From positions 2,482,214 to 2,546,213 of the forward strand of contig NZ_BMHD01000001.1 in NCBI RefSeq assembly GCF_014640535.1: DNA of 64,000 nucleotides. Reading direction: 5' to 3'. The notes beneath the pieces are model-generated. The model made no database searches and was not told the origin of the DNA. It saw nothing but the letters and a program-made list of their open reading frames with translations. Position 1 is the first letter of the stretch; each line of letters starts with the position of its first letter. Origin of the DNA: Cnuibacter physcomitrellae. GTDB lineage: Bacteria > Actinomycetota > Actinomycetes > Actinomycetales > Microbacteriaceae. Below are positions 1 to 8,675 of this stretch, in pieces. Both the position numbers and the translations under genes were made by a program.

Positions 1-72
1 GGCCGCAACGTGGCCGCGCGCCGGGCCGGCTCGCCCCTCGAGGGTGTCGTCGACCCGCGCGCGGGCTACTGA
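1..72 (+). CDS. C-terminal fragment of an unidentified protein
   Basis: An open frame enters from the left edge and stops at TGA (70-72). Only 23 residues are visible, ending in ...DPRAGY, which is too little to assign a family. Its stop lies just before a nested palindrome (79-141) that could end its transcription, and the next gene (fgd) converges on it. The call rests on the open frame and on its position. Confidence 0.45.
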   Translation, partial: GRNVAARRAGSPLEGVVDPRAGY

Positions 73-78
73 GGGCCG

Positions 79-141
79 CGCGGATCTGACACTCGTGGCG
101 GGCTGACGGCTCGCGAGCCCACCACGACTGTCAGATCCGCG
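79..141. repeat. Nested palindrome between convergent genes (family E)
   Basis: Perfect 13-bp outer arms (CGCGGATCTGACA at 79-91, its complement at 129-141) enclose a second inverted repeat (GTGGCGGGCT about 94-103 against AGCCCACCAC about 116-125, one mismatch). It sits between the stops of two convergent genes, so it could act as a bidirectional terminator. No T-run follows either arm. The outer-plus-inner architecture matches the elements at 28232, 31237, 31325, 38115, 38456, 38549, 44376, 44529 and 44679, although the arm sequence differs. Confidence 0.7.
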
Positions 142-168
142 TCTCGAAGAGAGCCCGCGGCGCGCGCG

Positions 169-1191
169 TCAGGAGGACAGGGCGCGGAGGCGCGGGGCGA
201 GGTCGCGCTCGAAGAGCTCGAGGAAGCGGCGCTGGTCCTGGCCGGGCGCGTGGAACACGAGGTGGTTCAGCCCGGCGTCGACGTACTGCGCCACCTGGGC
301 GACGACCTCGTCCGGGTCGGCGCCCACGATCCAGCGCGAGGCGATCTGCTCGATGGGGAGCGCATCCGCCGCCTTCTCCATCTCGACCGGGTCGGTGATG
401 TCGTGCTTCTGCTCCTTCGACAGCGCCAGCGGGGCCCAGAACCGGGTGTTCTCGAGCGCCGTGTCGTAGTCGGTGTCGTAGGAGAGCTTGATCTCGATCA
501 TCCGATCGATGTCGTCGAAGTCGCGGTCGGCCTTCGCCGCGCCCTCCTTCACCGCCGGGATGAGGTCGTCGGTGTACAGCGACATGCCCTTGCCCGAGGT
601 GCAGATGAAGCCGTCGCCCGCCCGGCCGGCGTAGCGCGCCACGACCGGGCCGCCCGCCGCGACGTAGACCGGGATGGGGGAGGAGGGCCGGTCGTAGATG
701 GAGGCGTCGTGGGTCGAGTAGTACTCGCCCTGGAAGTTCACGCGGTCCTCGGTCCACAGCGCCCGCATCAGCGAGATCGCCTCACGCAGGCGGGCGAACC
801 GCTCCTTGAACTCGGGCCAGGTCTGCTCGCCGGCTCCGCGGAACCCGGTCGCGATCTCGTTCAGCGCCTCGCCCGTGCCCACACCGAGGAAGATCCGTCC
901 GGGGTAGAGCTCGCCCATGGTCGCGAACGCCTGCGCGATCACCGCGGGGTTGTAGCGGAACGTGGGGGTCATCACCGACGTGCCGATCCGGATCGACGAC
1001 GTCCGCTCGCCCACGGCGGCCATCCACGTCAGGGAGAAGGGCGCGTGCCCGCCCTCGTGCCGCCAGGGCTGGAAGTGGTCCGAGACGGCCACCGACTCCA
1101 TCCCGTGCGCCTCCGCGGCGACGGCGATCTCCACCAGCTCCCGCGGGTCGAACTGCTCAGCGCTGGCCTTGTATCCGAGTCGAAGCGTCAT
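169..1191 (-). CDS. fgd: F420-dependent glucose-6-phosphate dehydrogenase
   Basis: Luciferase-like (LLM-class) TIM-barrel enzyme of 340 aa that oxidises glucose-6-phosphate to 6-phosphogluconolactone while reducing coenzyme F420. It closely resembles mycobacterial Fgd1. The N-terminal [10 protein letters not shown], the SDHFQPW segment with catalytic His39 and Trp43, the VGTGEALNE segment holding the active-site Glu, and [12 protein letters not shown] near the C terminus are all present. It lies 51 bp after the KDG kinase and is probably the last gene of the long minus-strand operon. The same operon encodes a split-barrel protein (10885) of a superfamily that often uses F420H2. It could instead be an Fgd paralogue acting on another sugar phosphate, but the conserved motifs favour true Fgd. 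Confidence 0.92.
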   Translation of the reverse strand: MTLRLGYKASAEQFDPRELVEIAVAAEAHGMESVAVSDHFQPWRHEGGHAPFSLTWMAAVGERTSSIRIGTSVMTPTFRYNPAVIAQAFATMGELYPGRIFLGVGTGEALNEIATGFRGAGEQTWPEFKERFARLREAISLMRALWTEDRVNFQGEYYSTHDASIYDRPSSPIPVYVAAGGPVVARYAGRAGDGFICTSGKGMSLYTDDLIPAVKEGAAKADRDFDDIDRMIEIKLSYDTDYDTALENTRFWAPLALSKEQKHDITDPVEMEKAADALPIEQIASRWIVGADPDEVVAQVAQYVDAGLNHLVFHAPGQDQRRFLELFERDLAPRLRALSS

Positions 1192-1242
1192 GTCCCTATT
1201 CTCTTCCCGTCCCGCGCTCGGTGCGCGTCGCCATCCGTGCGC

Positions 1243-2187
1243 TCAGCGCGCGACCTCGTCGGGTGCCGCGTCCAGCAGCACGAGCTCGTCGCGCGTGGGC
1301 GCACCCTCCCAGTCACCGCGGACGGTGACCGCGAACGCCCCGGTCCGCGCTGCGAGCGCGAGACACGCCTCCGGCGACTCGTCCGCGCACAGTCCGGCCA
1401 GGTATCCCGCCGCGAACGCGTCCCCGGCACCGACCGAGTCGATGGCGGTCACCGGGATCGGCGGCACGACGTGGTCCTGCCCGTCGATCACCGCGACGGC
1501 TCCGAGCGAGCCGCGCTTCACGATGACGGCCGACGGCCCGAGCCCGCTCAGCGCACGGGCGAGGCTCACGGCGTCCGAGCCGTCGACGATCATCGACGCC
1601 TCCGCCTCGGTGGCGAACACGATGTCGGATGCGGCGACGAGCTCCCGGTAGACGGGAGCGGCGGTGGCCGCATCCCAGAGCGCGGAGCGGTGGTTCACGT
1701 CGAGGGACACGAGCACCCCGGCGGCGCGGGCGTGGGTCACGGCCGTGAGCACGGCGTCGCGCGCCGATGCGCTGAGGGCGGCGGTGATGCCCGACACGTG
1801 CAGCACCCGCGCCGAGGCGATGGAGGCCTCGTCGACGTCGGCCGGCGACAGCCGCGATCCTGCGCTGTGGGCACGGTAGTAGACCACGCGTGTGGCGCGC
1901 GACATCCGCTGCTCCTTGAGCATCAGCGCGGTGGGCCCGTCGGGGTCGACCACGGCACGCACGTCCACGCCCTCGCCCCGCAGCGTCATCGTGATGAGGC
2001 GCCCGAACTCGTCGTCGCCCACACGGCCGATCCAGCGGACGGATGCGCCCAGTCGCGCGAGCCCGATCGCCACGTTCGACTCGGCGCCCGCGATCCCGAC
2101 GGCGAGCGAGTCGGCGTGGCGCAGCAACCCCACCTGGTGCGGGGTGAGCAGCGCCATGGTCTCGCCGAACGTGAGCACGTCGGTCAT
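1243..2187 (-). CDS. kdgK: PfkB-family sugar kinase, probable 2-keto-3-deoxygluconate kinase
   Basis: 314-aa ribokinase/PfkB-fold kinase. It starts with LTFGETMALLTP and has the N-terminal glycine-rich GAESNVAIGLARLG sugar-binding motif and the C-terminal SVGAGDAFAAGYLAGL motif with the catalytic Asp and anion hole. The family phosphorylates sugars at a hydroxymethyl group. Pairing with KDPG aldolase upstream, overlapping by 4 bp (ATGA), makes 2-keto-3-deoxygluconate (KDG) the likely substrate, giving KDPG. A related 2-keto-3-deoxy acid is possible. The ATG at 2187 is supported by the overlap and by family length. Confidence 0.85.
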   Translation of the reverse strand: MTDVLTFGETMALLTPHQVGLLRHADSLAVGIAGAESNVAIGLARLGASVRWIGRVGDDEFGRLITMTLRGEGVDVRAVVDPDGPTALMLKEQRMSRATRVVYYRAHSAGSRLSPADVDEASIASARVLHVSGITAALSASARDAVLTAVTHARAAGVLVSLDVNHRSALWDAATAAPVYRELVAASDIVFATEAEASMIVDGSDAVSLARALSGLGPSAVIVKRGSLGAVAVIDGQDHVVPPIPVTAIDSVGAGDAFAAGYLAGLCADESPEACLALAARTGAFAVTVRGDWEGAPTRDELVLLDAAPDEVAR

Positions 2188-2834
2188 GCTGCCCCCTCCG
2201 GGGCGGCGGCGGCGAGGATCGCCGACGCCCGCGACCTCAGGCCGGCCAGATCGCCCGTCGAGAGCGCATCGCCGATGAGCGGCGATCCCACGCCGACGGC
2301 GGAGGCTCCCGCGCGCAGGTAGGCGGGGATGTCCCCGGCCGACACGCCGCCGGTCGGGATCATGAGGACGTCGTCGAGCGGCGCCCGCACCTGCTTCAGG
2401 TACTCCGGCCCGCCCGCGGTCGCCGCGGGGAACACCTTCACGGCGGTGGCGCCGGCGTTCCAGCCGGTGACCATCTCGGTCGGGGTCAGGGTGCCCGGGT
2501 ACCAGGCGAGCCCGGCCACGGCGGCCGCCGCGCCGACGCCGAGGTCGAGCGACGGCGACACGAGGAACGCGCCGCCCGCGTCGACCGTCTGCGCCACGTG
2601 CTCGGCCGTCAGCACGGTGCCCGACCCGAGATCCACCTCCGCACCGTACCGCGAGCGGAGGGTGCGGATGCCGTCGATCCAGCCCGGCGTGTTCGTCGTG
2701 ATCTCGAGGCACCGCACGCCCGACTCGATGAGCGTCTCGCAGACCGCCAGCAGGTGCTCCGACGAGCGGCCCCGGACGATCGCCACCACCCGGCTCGCGA
2801 GGAGCACGTCGCTGAGGGGCAGCCGGGCGGTCAT
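2184..2834 (-). CDS. eda: 2-keto-3-deoxy-6-phosphogluconate aldolase family protein
   Basis: 216-aa class I aldolase of the KDPG/KHG family. It cleaves KDPG (or the galacto isomer) to pyruvate and glyceraldehyde-3-phosphate. Visible landmarks are VVAIVRG near the N terminus, LEITTNTP with the general-base Glu44, and AVKVFPA with Lys133, the Schiff-base lysine. GGVSAGDI and the phosphate-binding GVGSPL follow. It overlaps the kinase downstream and the aminotransferase upstream by 4 bp each, so kinase and aldolase are translationally coupled. Together they form the lower half of an Entner-Doudoroff-like route for a sugar acid. Confidence 0.9.
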   Translation of the reverse strand: MTARLPLSDVLLASRVVAIVRGRSSEHLLAVCETLIESGVRCLEITTNTPGWIDGIRTLRSRYGAEVDLGSGTVLTAEHVAQTVDAGGAFLVSPSLDLGVGAAAAVAGLAWYPGTLTPTEMVTGWNAGATAVKVFPAATAGGPEYLKQVRAPLDDVLMIPTGGVSAGDIPAYLRAGASAVGVGSPLIGDALSTGDLAGLRSRASAILAAAAPEGAA

Positions 2835-3976
2835 CGGAAGTCCCCGATCCGTCGGACGCCCTCGAGGAGGTCGTCGGTGTCGGCGGCGAGCGAGAGGCGG
2901 ATCCACCCCTCTCCGACCGGTCCGAACGCTGTGCCGGGCGCGACGGCGACGTACTCGCTCTCGAGCAGCCGCACCGCCCAGGTCGCGACATCGCCGTCCG
3001 TCCGGTCGCTGACGTCGAGCCACAGGTAGAACGCGCCGTGCGGGGTGAGGTAGTGGATGCCGAGCGTGTCGAGGGCCGCCATCACGGCGTCGCGACGTGT
3101 CCGGTAGACCTCCCGCATGGCGACCACCTCGTCCTGGGGGCCGGTCAGCGCGGCGAGGGCGGCCGCCTGAGCGGGCGCGTTCACGCACGCGATCATCGGC
3201 TCCTGCAGCTTCGCGAGCGTCGGCGCGAACTCCGGCGCCGAGACGAGATAGCCGACCCGCACCCCGGTCATCGCGTACGTCTTCGAGAAGCTGAACGCGC
3301 TGAGCACACGACCCTGGCCGTCGAAGCGAGCGGGGGAGGTGTGCACGGCCTCGTAGGTGAGCGCGTCGTAGCACTCGTCGGAGAGCAGCCAGATGTCGTG
3401 GCGGTCGGCGAAGCGCACGAGCGCCTCGACGACCTCGGCGGACATGACCGAGCCGAGCGGGTTGGACGGCGTGTTCACCACGATGAGCCGCGTCCGCGGC
3501 GTGACGAGTCGCTCGAGCTCCTCGAAGTCGGGCATGAACCCGTTCTCCGGCCGCAGCGAGTAGCCCACCGGGACCGCCTGCAGGAGCCCGACCGCCATCG
3601 TGTAGTTGGGCCATCCCGGGTCGGGGATGAGCACCTCGTCGCCGGCGGTGAGCGTCGCCGTGAACGCGACGTGGAGCGCTTGGGCGCCGCCCGCCGTCAC
3701 CACGACCTGGTCGGGGGAGACCTCGAGCCCGTTGTGCGACCGCAGCTTGTCGGCGATGGCGCTGCGGAGCGCCCCCACGCCCGCGTTGGGCGTGTAGTGG
3801 GTGTCACCGGTCTCGTACGCCGCCTCCGCCGCGGCGACCACGTGGGTCGGCGGGTCGAAGCTGGGCTCCCCGACATGAAGGCCGATGACCGGTCGGTCGA
3901 GCTTCCATGCGGCATCCATGACCCGGCGGATGCCGGATCTCGGCATCGCGTCGGCCGCGGGTGCGAGCTGGGGCAT
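2831..3976 (-). CDS. Class I/II PLP-dependent aminotransferase
   Basis: 381-aa fold-type I aminotransferase. HYTPNAGVGALR, the NTPSNPLG motif (Asn172 contacts PLP), the SDECYD motif (Asp200 and Tyr203) and SFSKTYAMTG with Lys232 as the PLP Schiff base are all present. Arg in WIRLSLA near the end would bind the substrate carboxylate. The family moves amino groups between amino acids and 2-oxo acids. In this operon (deacylase upstream, KDPG aldolase and KDG kinase downstream) it may deaminate an amino-sugar acid or related amino acid to a 2-oxo acid. That role is inferred from context; the sequence alone does not give the substrate. A 117-bp gap separates it from the amidohydrolase upstream. 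Confidence 0.88.
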   Translation of the reverse strand: MPQLAPAADAMPRSGIRRVMDAAWKLDRPVIGLHVGEPSFDPPTHVVAAAEAAYETGDTHYTPNAGVGALRSAIADKLRSHNGLEVSPDQVVVTAGGAQALHVAFTATLTAGDEVLIPDPGWPNYTMAVGLLQAVPVGYSLRPENGFMPDFEELERLVTPRTRLIVVNTPSNPLGSVMSAEVVEALVRFADRHDIWLLSDECYDALTYEAVHTSPARFDGQGRVLSAFSFSKTYAMTGVRVGYLVSAPEFAPTLAKLQEPMIACVNAPAQAAALAALTGPQDEVVAMREVYRTRRDAVMAALDTLGIHYLTPHGAFYLWLDVSDRTDGDVATWAVRLLESEYVAVAPGTAFGPVGEGWIRLSLAADTDDLLEGVRRIGDFR

Positions 3977-4093
3977 TGTGTCTCTCTCTCGTCGTGCTGG
4001 TCGGTGGTGGAGTCGTGGGGCGGAGGCGGCGGCCGGGGGCCCGCGCCAAGACGGCCCGGTCGGACGGGGCCGATCCGCGGATCGCCTGCGGGG

Positions 4094-4984
4094 TCAGGCG
4101 GGAGCGAGCGCGAACAGGCGCGAGGCGGTCCCGCCCAGCACGGCCTCCCGCTCGGCGGCGGAGGAGCCGGCCTCGTCGAGCGCCGAGCCGATCGCATCCA
4201 GGAGGGCGCTGTATCCGGGCGCGGCGGCGGGCCAGGGCATGTCGGACCCCCACATCACCCGGTCGGCGCCGTAGGCCTCCAGGTACCTCGTGGTCGGTCC
4301 GCGCAGGTCGGAGTAGGGCGCGTCCTCCTGCGAGACGGCGTAGTGACCTGAGACGAGTACGTGCATCTGCGGATGCGCGGCCAGCGCGCACACCGCTTCC
4401 ACCCGCTCGTCGGGGAGGCGCGAGGCGAACCAGGGCCGCCCGTGCGCGTCCACCCTCATGTCGGCGGGGGAGAAGCCGAAGTGGTTGAGCGCGATGGCGA
4501 GATCCGGCAGCTCGCGGGCCACCGCCTCCACCAGCGGGAACTGGTCGGGCGGCAGGTAGGCCCAGAGCACCACGCCACGGTCGGCGCACCACCTCAGCAT
4601 CGGCAGGGCGGGCGAGTCGCGGATGTCCTGTCCGGGCTCCCCGAGCCAGGTCGTGCGCAGGCCGCCGAAGCGGAACCCGGCGCGGCGGCGGTCGAGCGCG
4701 TCCGAGACGGACTCCGCATGCCGGCCACCCGCGCGGCCGCGCTCGGCGTCGGAGGACACCGCGACGGCCGCGAAGCGCTCGGGATCGGCGTCGAGGCACT
4801 CGCGCACGTAGTCGTCGTGCTCGTCGAGCGGCACCAGGACCGCGCGGCCCACGCCGTGGCGCTCGAGCTCGGCGACGAACGCCTCGACGGGGGCGTCGCG
4901 GTCGTCCGGCGCCAGCTCGTCCGTTCCTCGCGGCGACACCGCGGCGGGCCGGAACACGTGGGCGTGCGCGTCGACGCGGGTCAT
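4094..4984 (-). CDS. Amidohydrolase-2 family (TIM-barrel) hydrolase, possible lactonase
   Basis: 296-aa TIM-barrel hydrolase related to COG3618 / amidohydrolase-2 proteins, a group that includes sugar-lactonases and 2-pyrone-4,6-dicarboxylate lactonase. The N-terminal metal motif VDAHAHVF, a central ALNHFGF, VSGHYAVS and the late WGSDMPWPA with a metal or catalytic Asp are all visible. The start ATG (4984) overlaps the permease stop by 4 bp. In a sugar-acid operon a lactonase would open an aldonolactone, but a C-N hydrolase is also possible. Confidence 0.8.
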   Translation of the reverse strand: MTRVDAHAHVFRPAAVSPRGTDELAPDDRDAPVEAFVAELERHGVGRAVLVPLDEHDDYVRECLDADPERFAAVAVSSDAERGRAGGRHAESVSDALDRRRAGFRFGGLRTTWLGEPGQDIRDSPALPMLRWCADRGVVLWAYLPPDQFPLVEAVARELPDLAIALNHFGFSPADMRVDAHGRPWFASRLPDERVEAVCALAAHPQMHVLVSGHYAVSQEDAPYSDLRGPTTRYLEAYGADRVMWGSDMPWPAAAPGYSALLDAIGSALDEAGSSAAEREAVLGGTASRLFALAPA

Positions 4985-5967
4985 CGCTTCGCCTTCACCA
5001 CGAACAGCGTCGCCGCGATGACGATGACCGCGCCTCGGATGAGGTCGGTGAGCGTCGACGGCATCTGCAGCAGCGTGATCGAGCTGGAGACCAGCGCGAG
5101 CAGCAGCACGCCGCCGAGCGTGCCGAACAGGCTGCCGCGGCCGCCGAGCAGCGAGGTGCCGCCGATGACGACGACCGTGATCGCCGAGAGCTCGAGGCCC
5201 TGCCCTGCGGTCGGCGAGCCGATCGACGAACGGGCGGCGAGCATGATGCCCGCGATGGCGGCGAGGATGCCCGAGGCCACGTAGACCCAGACGAGCACAC
5301 GGTCGGCCTTGATGCCCACGGCGCGCGCCGCCTTGAGGTCGCCGCCGACCGCGTAGACGTGCTTGCCCCAGCGGGTGCGGGCGAGGAGGTAGCCCACGAC
5401 CGCGACCGCGATCACGACGACGAGGAACGAGTACGGGATCGGCCCGAGGCTGCCCAGCGCGAAGTTCTTGAGGTCGGACGTGACCTTGCCCGCCGGCACG
5501 CTCGACACGGTGAGGGCGATGCCCTGCACGATGTAGAACGACGCGAGCGTCACGATGAACGCGGGCAGCTTGGCGAACGCCACGAAGGCGCCGTTGAACA
5601 GACCCACGAGTGCCCCGAGCACCACCATCCCGAGGAGGACGGGGATCACGCGGATCGGATAGGCGTCGATGAGCACCGCGGTCAGGAGCGCGGAGAGCGT
5701 GGCCGTCGATCCGACCGAGAGGTCGATGCCGCCGGTGAGGATGACGAGGTGCTGGCCCATGGCCACCAGGCCGAGCACGACGGTCGCCGTGAGCACCGTC
5801 GAGAGGTTCGACGGTGTCCAGAACGCGCCGCCCTTGACGATGCTGAGGGCGACGACGAGCGCGATCACGACGACCCAGACCGCGAAGCCGCCGCGTACGA
5901 GGGCGGCGAAGCCGAAGCGCTTCGACCTCTCGGGTCGCGCGTCGACGGTGGCGGTTGCAGTGCTCAT
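4981..5967 (-). CDS. Ribose-type ABC transporter permease (RbsC family), copy 1
   Basis: 328-aa polytopic membrane protein with about 8-10 hydrophobic helices. It carries RbsC-family signatures: LVIL(T)GGIDLSVGS near residues 77-90, GAFVAFAKLPAFIVTLA mid-protein, and ITVVVIGGTSLLGGRGS in the cytoplasmic loop that meets the ATPase. It forms part of the sugar importer encoded here. The gene overlaps the ATPase gene (ATGA at 5964-5967) and the amidohydrolase gene by 4 bp. The operon carries a second, sequence-divergent permease (8676-9674), so the channel is probably a heterodimer. Confidence 0.9.
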   Translation of the reverse strand: MSTATATVDARPERSKRFGFAALVRGGFAVWVVVIALVVALSIVKGGAFWTPSNLSTVLTATVVLGLVAMGQHLVILTGGIDLSVGSTATLSALLTAVLIDAYPIRVIPVLLGMVVLGALVGLFNGAFVAFAKLPAFIVTLASFYIVQGIALTVSSVPAGKVTSDLKNFALGSLGPIPYSFLVVVIAVAVVGYLLARTRWGKHVYAVGGDLKAARAVGIKADRVLVWVYVASGILAAIAGIMLAARSSIGSPTAGQGLELSAITVVVIGGTSLLGGRGSLFGTLGGVLLLALVSSSITLLQMPSTLTDLIRGAVIVIAATLFVVKAKR

Positions 5968-7469
5968 CGGTTCGTTCCCATCGCGAGGTGCATGACCTCT
6001 TCCTCGTTGCCGAGACCGCCCGGCAGCTCACCGGCGATCGAGCCGTCCCTGGCCACGAGCACACGGTGCGAGAGCCCGAGCACCTCGATCAGCTCGCTGG
6101 ACGCGACCACGACCGCCAGGCCCTGGGCCGCGAGCTCCGAGATGATCTGGTAGATCTCCGCCTTGGCTCCCACGTCGACCCCACGGGTGGGCTCGTCGAG
6201 CACGAGCACCGTAGGGCCCAGCTCGAGCCACTTGGCGATGACGATCTTCTGCTGGTTGCCGCCGGAGAGCAGTCGCGTCTCCTGGTCGGGACCGGATGCG
6301 CGGATGCCGAGGCGCTCCTGCTCGGCCGACCACCGGTCGCGCTGCACGGCCCGCCGGATCCAGCCGAAGCGGGCGATCCTGCCCAGCACGGCCATCGTCG
6401 TGTTCTCGGAGACGGTGAGGTCGAGCACGAGCCCCTCCGTCTTCCGCTCCTCGGGCACCAGGACGACACCCGCGCGGAGGGCCCGGCGGATGGATCCGCC
6501 GATCGGCCGGCCGGCCACCTCGATGCGGCCCGCGGCGAGCGGATGCGCGCCCGCGATCGTGCGGAGCAGACGGCTGCGGCCCGAGCCCACGAGCCCCGCG
6601 ACCCCGACGATCTCGCCCGCGCGCACCTCGAGGTCGATCGGCGCCGGCCGACGGGTGCGGCTGCGCGGCACCACGCCGGTCAGGCGCAGCACGACGTCGC
6701 CGGTGAGCTCGCCCGGCTCGGGGAACACCGCGTCGACCGTGCGGCCGACCATCTCGCGCACGATGCGCTCGGTGTCGAAGTCCTTCTTCTCGCCCTCGGC
6801 GACGGTCGCGCCGTCGCGGAGGATCGTGACGTCGTCGGCCAGCTCCTGCACCTCGTCGAGGAGGTGGGTGATGTACACCACGGCGGTCCCCGCGGCCGCG
6901 AGCTCGCGCACGACCGCGTGCAGCGCATCCAGCTTGTCGCCGGAGAGCACCGCGGAGGGCTCGTCGAGGATGACCACGCTCGCCCTGCGGATGAGGGCAC
7001 GCGCGATCTCGATGAGCTGCTGGTTCGCGAGCGAGTAGTCGCCGGCCTGGGCGCCGAGGTCGATGTCGGCCAGGCCGACGCGGGACAGGGCGTCGCGGGC
7101 GATGGAGCGCTGCTGCGACAGGCTGAGCGAGCCCGCCTTCGTCACCTCCTGGCCGAGCATGACGTTGTCGAGCACCGTCATCGCCGGGAGGACGGTGAGC
7201 TCCTGGTAGACGGCCATCACCCCGGCGTCGAGCGCCTCGCGGGGGCTGCCGAAGTCCCGGGTCTCGCCGGCGACCGTCAGGGTGCCGGTGTCGGCGCGCT
7301 GGTTGCCGGTGAGGATCCCGACCAGGGTCGACTTCCCCGCGCCGTTCTCACCGAGGAGGGCATGGACCCGTCCGGCGCGCGCGGTGAAGTCGACTCCGGA
7401 GAGGGCCCGGACGCCCGGGAACGACTTGGTCAGTCCCCGGGCCTCCAGAACCGTGTGCTGCGTGGGCAT
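5964..7469 (-). CDS. Sugar ABC transporter ATP-binding protein (RbsA/MglA-type, two NBDs)
   Basis: 501-aa protein with two fused nucleotide-binding domains. Domain 1 has Walker A GENGAGKST (about 40-48), an unusual signature region SLANQQLIEIARAL and Walker B VVILDEPSA. Domain 2 has the degenerate P-loop GLVGSGRSR typical of the second RbsA half, a canonical LLSGGNQQKI signature and VLVLDEPTRGVD. It energises import through the two RbsC-type permeases. The ATG at 7469 lies 2 bp beyond the stop of the binding-protein gene. Confidence 0.93.
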   Translation of the reverse strand: MPTQHTVLEARGLTKSFPGVRALSGVDFTARAGRVHALLGENGAGKSTLVGILTGNQRADTGTLTVAGETRDFGSPREALDAGVMAVYQELTVLPAMTVLDNVMLGQEVTKAGSLSLSQQRSIARDALSRVGLADIDLGAQAGDYSLANQQLIEIARALIRRASVVILDEPSAVLSGDKLDALHAVVRELAAAGTAVVYITHLLDEVQELADDVTILRDGATVAEGEKKDFDTERIVREMVGRTVDAVFPEPGELTGDVVLRLTGVVPRSRTRRPAPIDLEVRAGEIVGVAGLVGSGRSRLLRTIAGAHPLAAGRIEVAGRPIGGSIRRALRAGVVLVPEERKTEGLVLDLTVSENTTMAVLGRIARFGWIRRAVQRDRWSAEQERLGIRASGPDQETRLLSGGNQQKIVIAKWLELGPTVLVLDEPTRGVDVGAKAEIYQIISELAAQGLAVVVASSELIEVLGLSHRVLVARDGSIAGELPGGLGNEEEVMHLAMGTNR

Positions 7470-7471
7470 GA

Positions 7472-8668
7472 CTAGCTGCAGAGCCCCAGCTCCACGAGCG
7501 TGGCGTCGTCGAGCGTGGACGGGACGAACAGGTTGTCGCCGCAGTCCTTGCGCACGTACTGGGCCGCGTCTTCGTTGGTGAACGACGGGGAGTCGATGAA
7601 GACCTTGTTCAGCACGGGCTCGCCCTTCAGCACCGACACGGCGGTGTCGAGGCAGTCGGCGCTCATCTCCGGCGGGAAGGTCGACAGCGCGAACTGCACG
7701 TCGGTGCCCTCGGTGGCCTTGAGGAAGGCGTTGCTCGAGTCGCCGGTCAGCGGAGGCACGGTCTTGCCGGCCTCGGTGTACGCCTGCACGACGCCGAGGT
7801 CGCCGTATCCGGAGTCGCTCCAGATGCCGTCGAGGTCGGGGTACTGGGTGATCAGGTTGTCCGCGACGGTCTTCGCCACGGTCGGCGACCACTCGGTGTA
7901 CTGCTGGGTGACGACCTCGATGTCCGGGTACTTCTCGAACACCTTCTTGGCCGCGGCCGCCTGGTACTCGGCGGTCGGCACGCCGGCGAGACCGCTGAGC
8001 ATCGCGACCTTGCCCTTGCCGCCCAGCTTCTGGACGAGCCACTCGGCGTACGCCGAGCCGAGGAGGTCGTACTGGCGGGTCACCGTCGAGACGGCGCCGC
8101 TGTCGTCGGGCAGGATGCCGGAGCAGAGGATCACCGGGATGCCCTGCTCGGTGGCCGCCTGCACCTGACCGGTGATGCCCTCGCCCATGGGCACGACGAC
8201 CATGGCGTCGGGCTTCTGGCTGGCGAGCTGCTGGATGTTGTCGACCTGCGTCGTGGCGTCGCCGTTGGCCGACGCGTAGAGGGTGCTGACGCCGATCTCG
8301 TCCGCGTGGCGCTTGAACGCCTCCTCACTGAGGGTGCCCCACGAGTTGATCGGGCCCTGCGCGGCGAGGGCGATGGTGTAGCCGCCCGCCGGCTCGTCCT
8401 TCTTGTAGGACGCGGTGTCGATCTCGCACACGGTCTCCTCGACCGGGGTGAGGTCCTGGATGCCGAGCTCCTCGGCGGTGGTCGACCAGGCCTTGGTGTA
8501 GCTGTCCTGGGCGGCAGCGGCGTTGGAGCAGTCGGCGTTCGCAGCCGAGGTCGAGGACGACCCCTCCTGCTCGGAGCTGCAGGCCGCGAGTGCGATGAGC
8601 ACGCCGGCGCTGGCCACGATCGCGACCGCGGAGCGGCCGCGGGCGGACCGGAATGGACGGAAGGACAT
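7472..8668 (-). CDS. Lipoprotein sugar-binding protein of the ABC importer (periplasmic-binding-protein type 1)
   Basis: 398-aa extracytoplasmic solute receptor. The N terminus is a lipoprotein signal with lipobox LIALAAC (Cys30 lipidated), followed by a low-complexity linker with many Ser and Ala. The body shows the type 1 fold: YTIALAAQGPINSWG, a QVDNIQQLASQKPDAMVVVP strand-helix pair, and an IPVILCSG segment. It is about 80 aa longer than typical RbsB because of an N-terminal extension (residues about 30-90) before the domain. Pairing with RbsC/RbsA components suggests a sugar or sugar-acid ligand, but the sequence does not identify it. Confidence 0.88.
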   Translation of the reverse strand: MSFRPFRSARGRSAVAIVASAGVLIALAACSSEQEGSSSTSAANADCSNAAAAQDSYTKAWSTTAEELGIQDLTPVEETVCEIDTASYKKDEPAGGYTIALAAQGPINSWGTLSEEAFKRHADEIGVSTLYASANGDATTQVDNIQQLASQKPDAMVVVPMGEGITGQVQAATEQGIPVILCSGILPDDSGAVSTVTRQYDLLGSAYAEWLVQKLGGKGKVAMLSGLAGVPTAEYQAAAAKKVFEKYPDIEVVTQQYTEWSPTVAKTVADNLITQYPDLDGIWSDSGYGDLGVVQAYTEAGKTVPPLTGDSSNAFLKATEGTDVQFALSTFPPEMSADCLDTAVSVLKGEPVLNKVFIDSPSFTNEDAAQYVRKDCGDNLFVPSTLDDATLVELGLCS

Positions 8669-8675
8669 GAGCGGG

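Noticed and set aside
250-2322. Long open frame opposite fgd and kdgK
   Set aside because: It is the antisense shadow of the fgd and kinase genes in GC-rich DNA; its protein is Arg/His-rich low complexity with no known fold.
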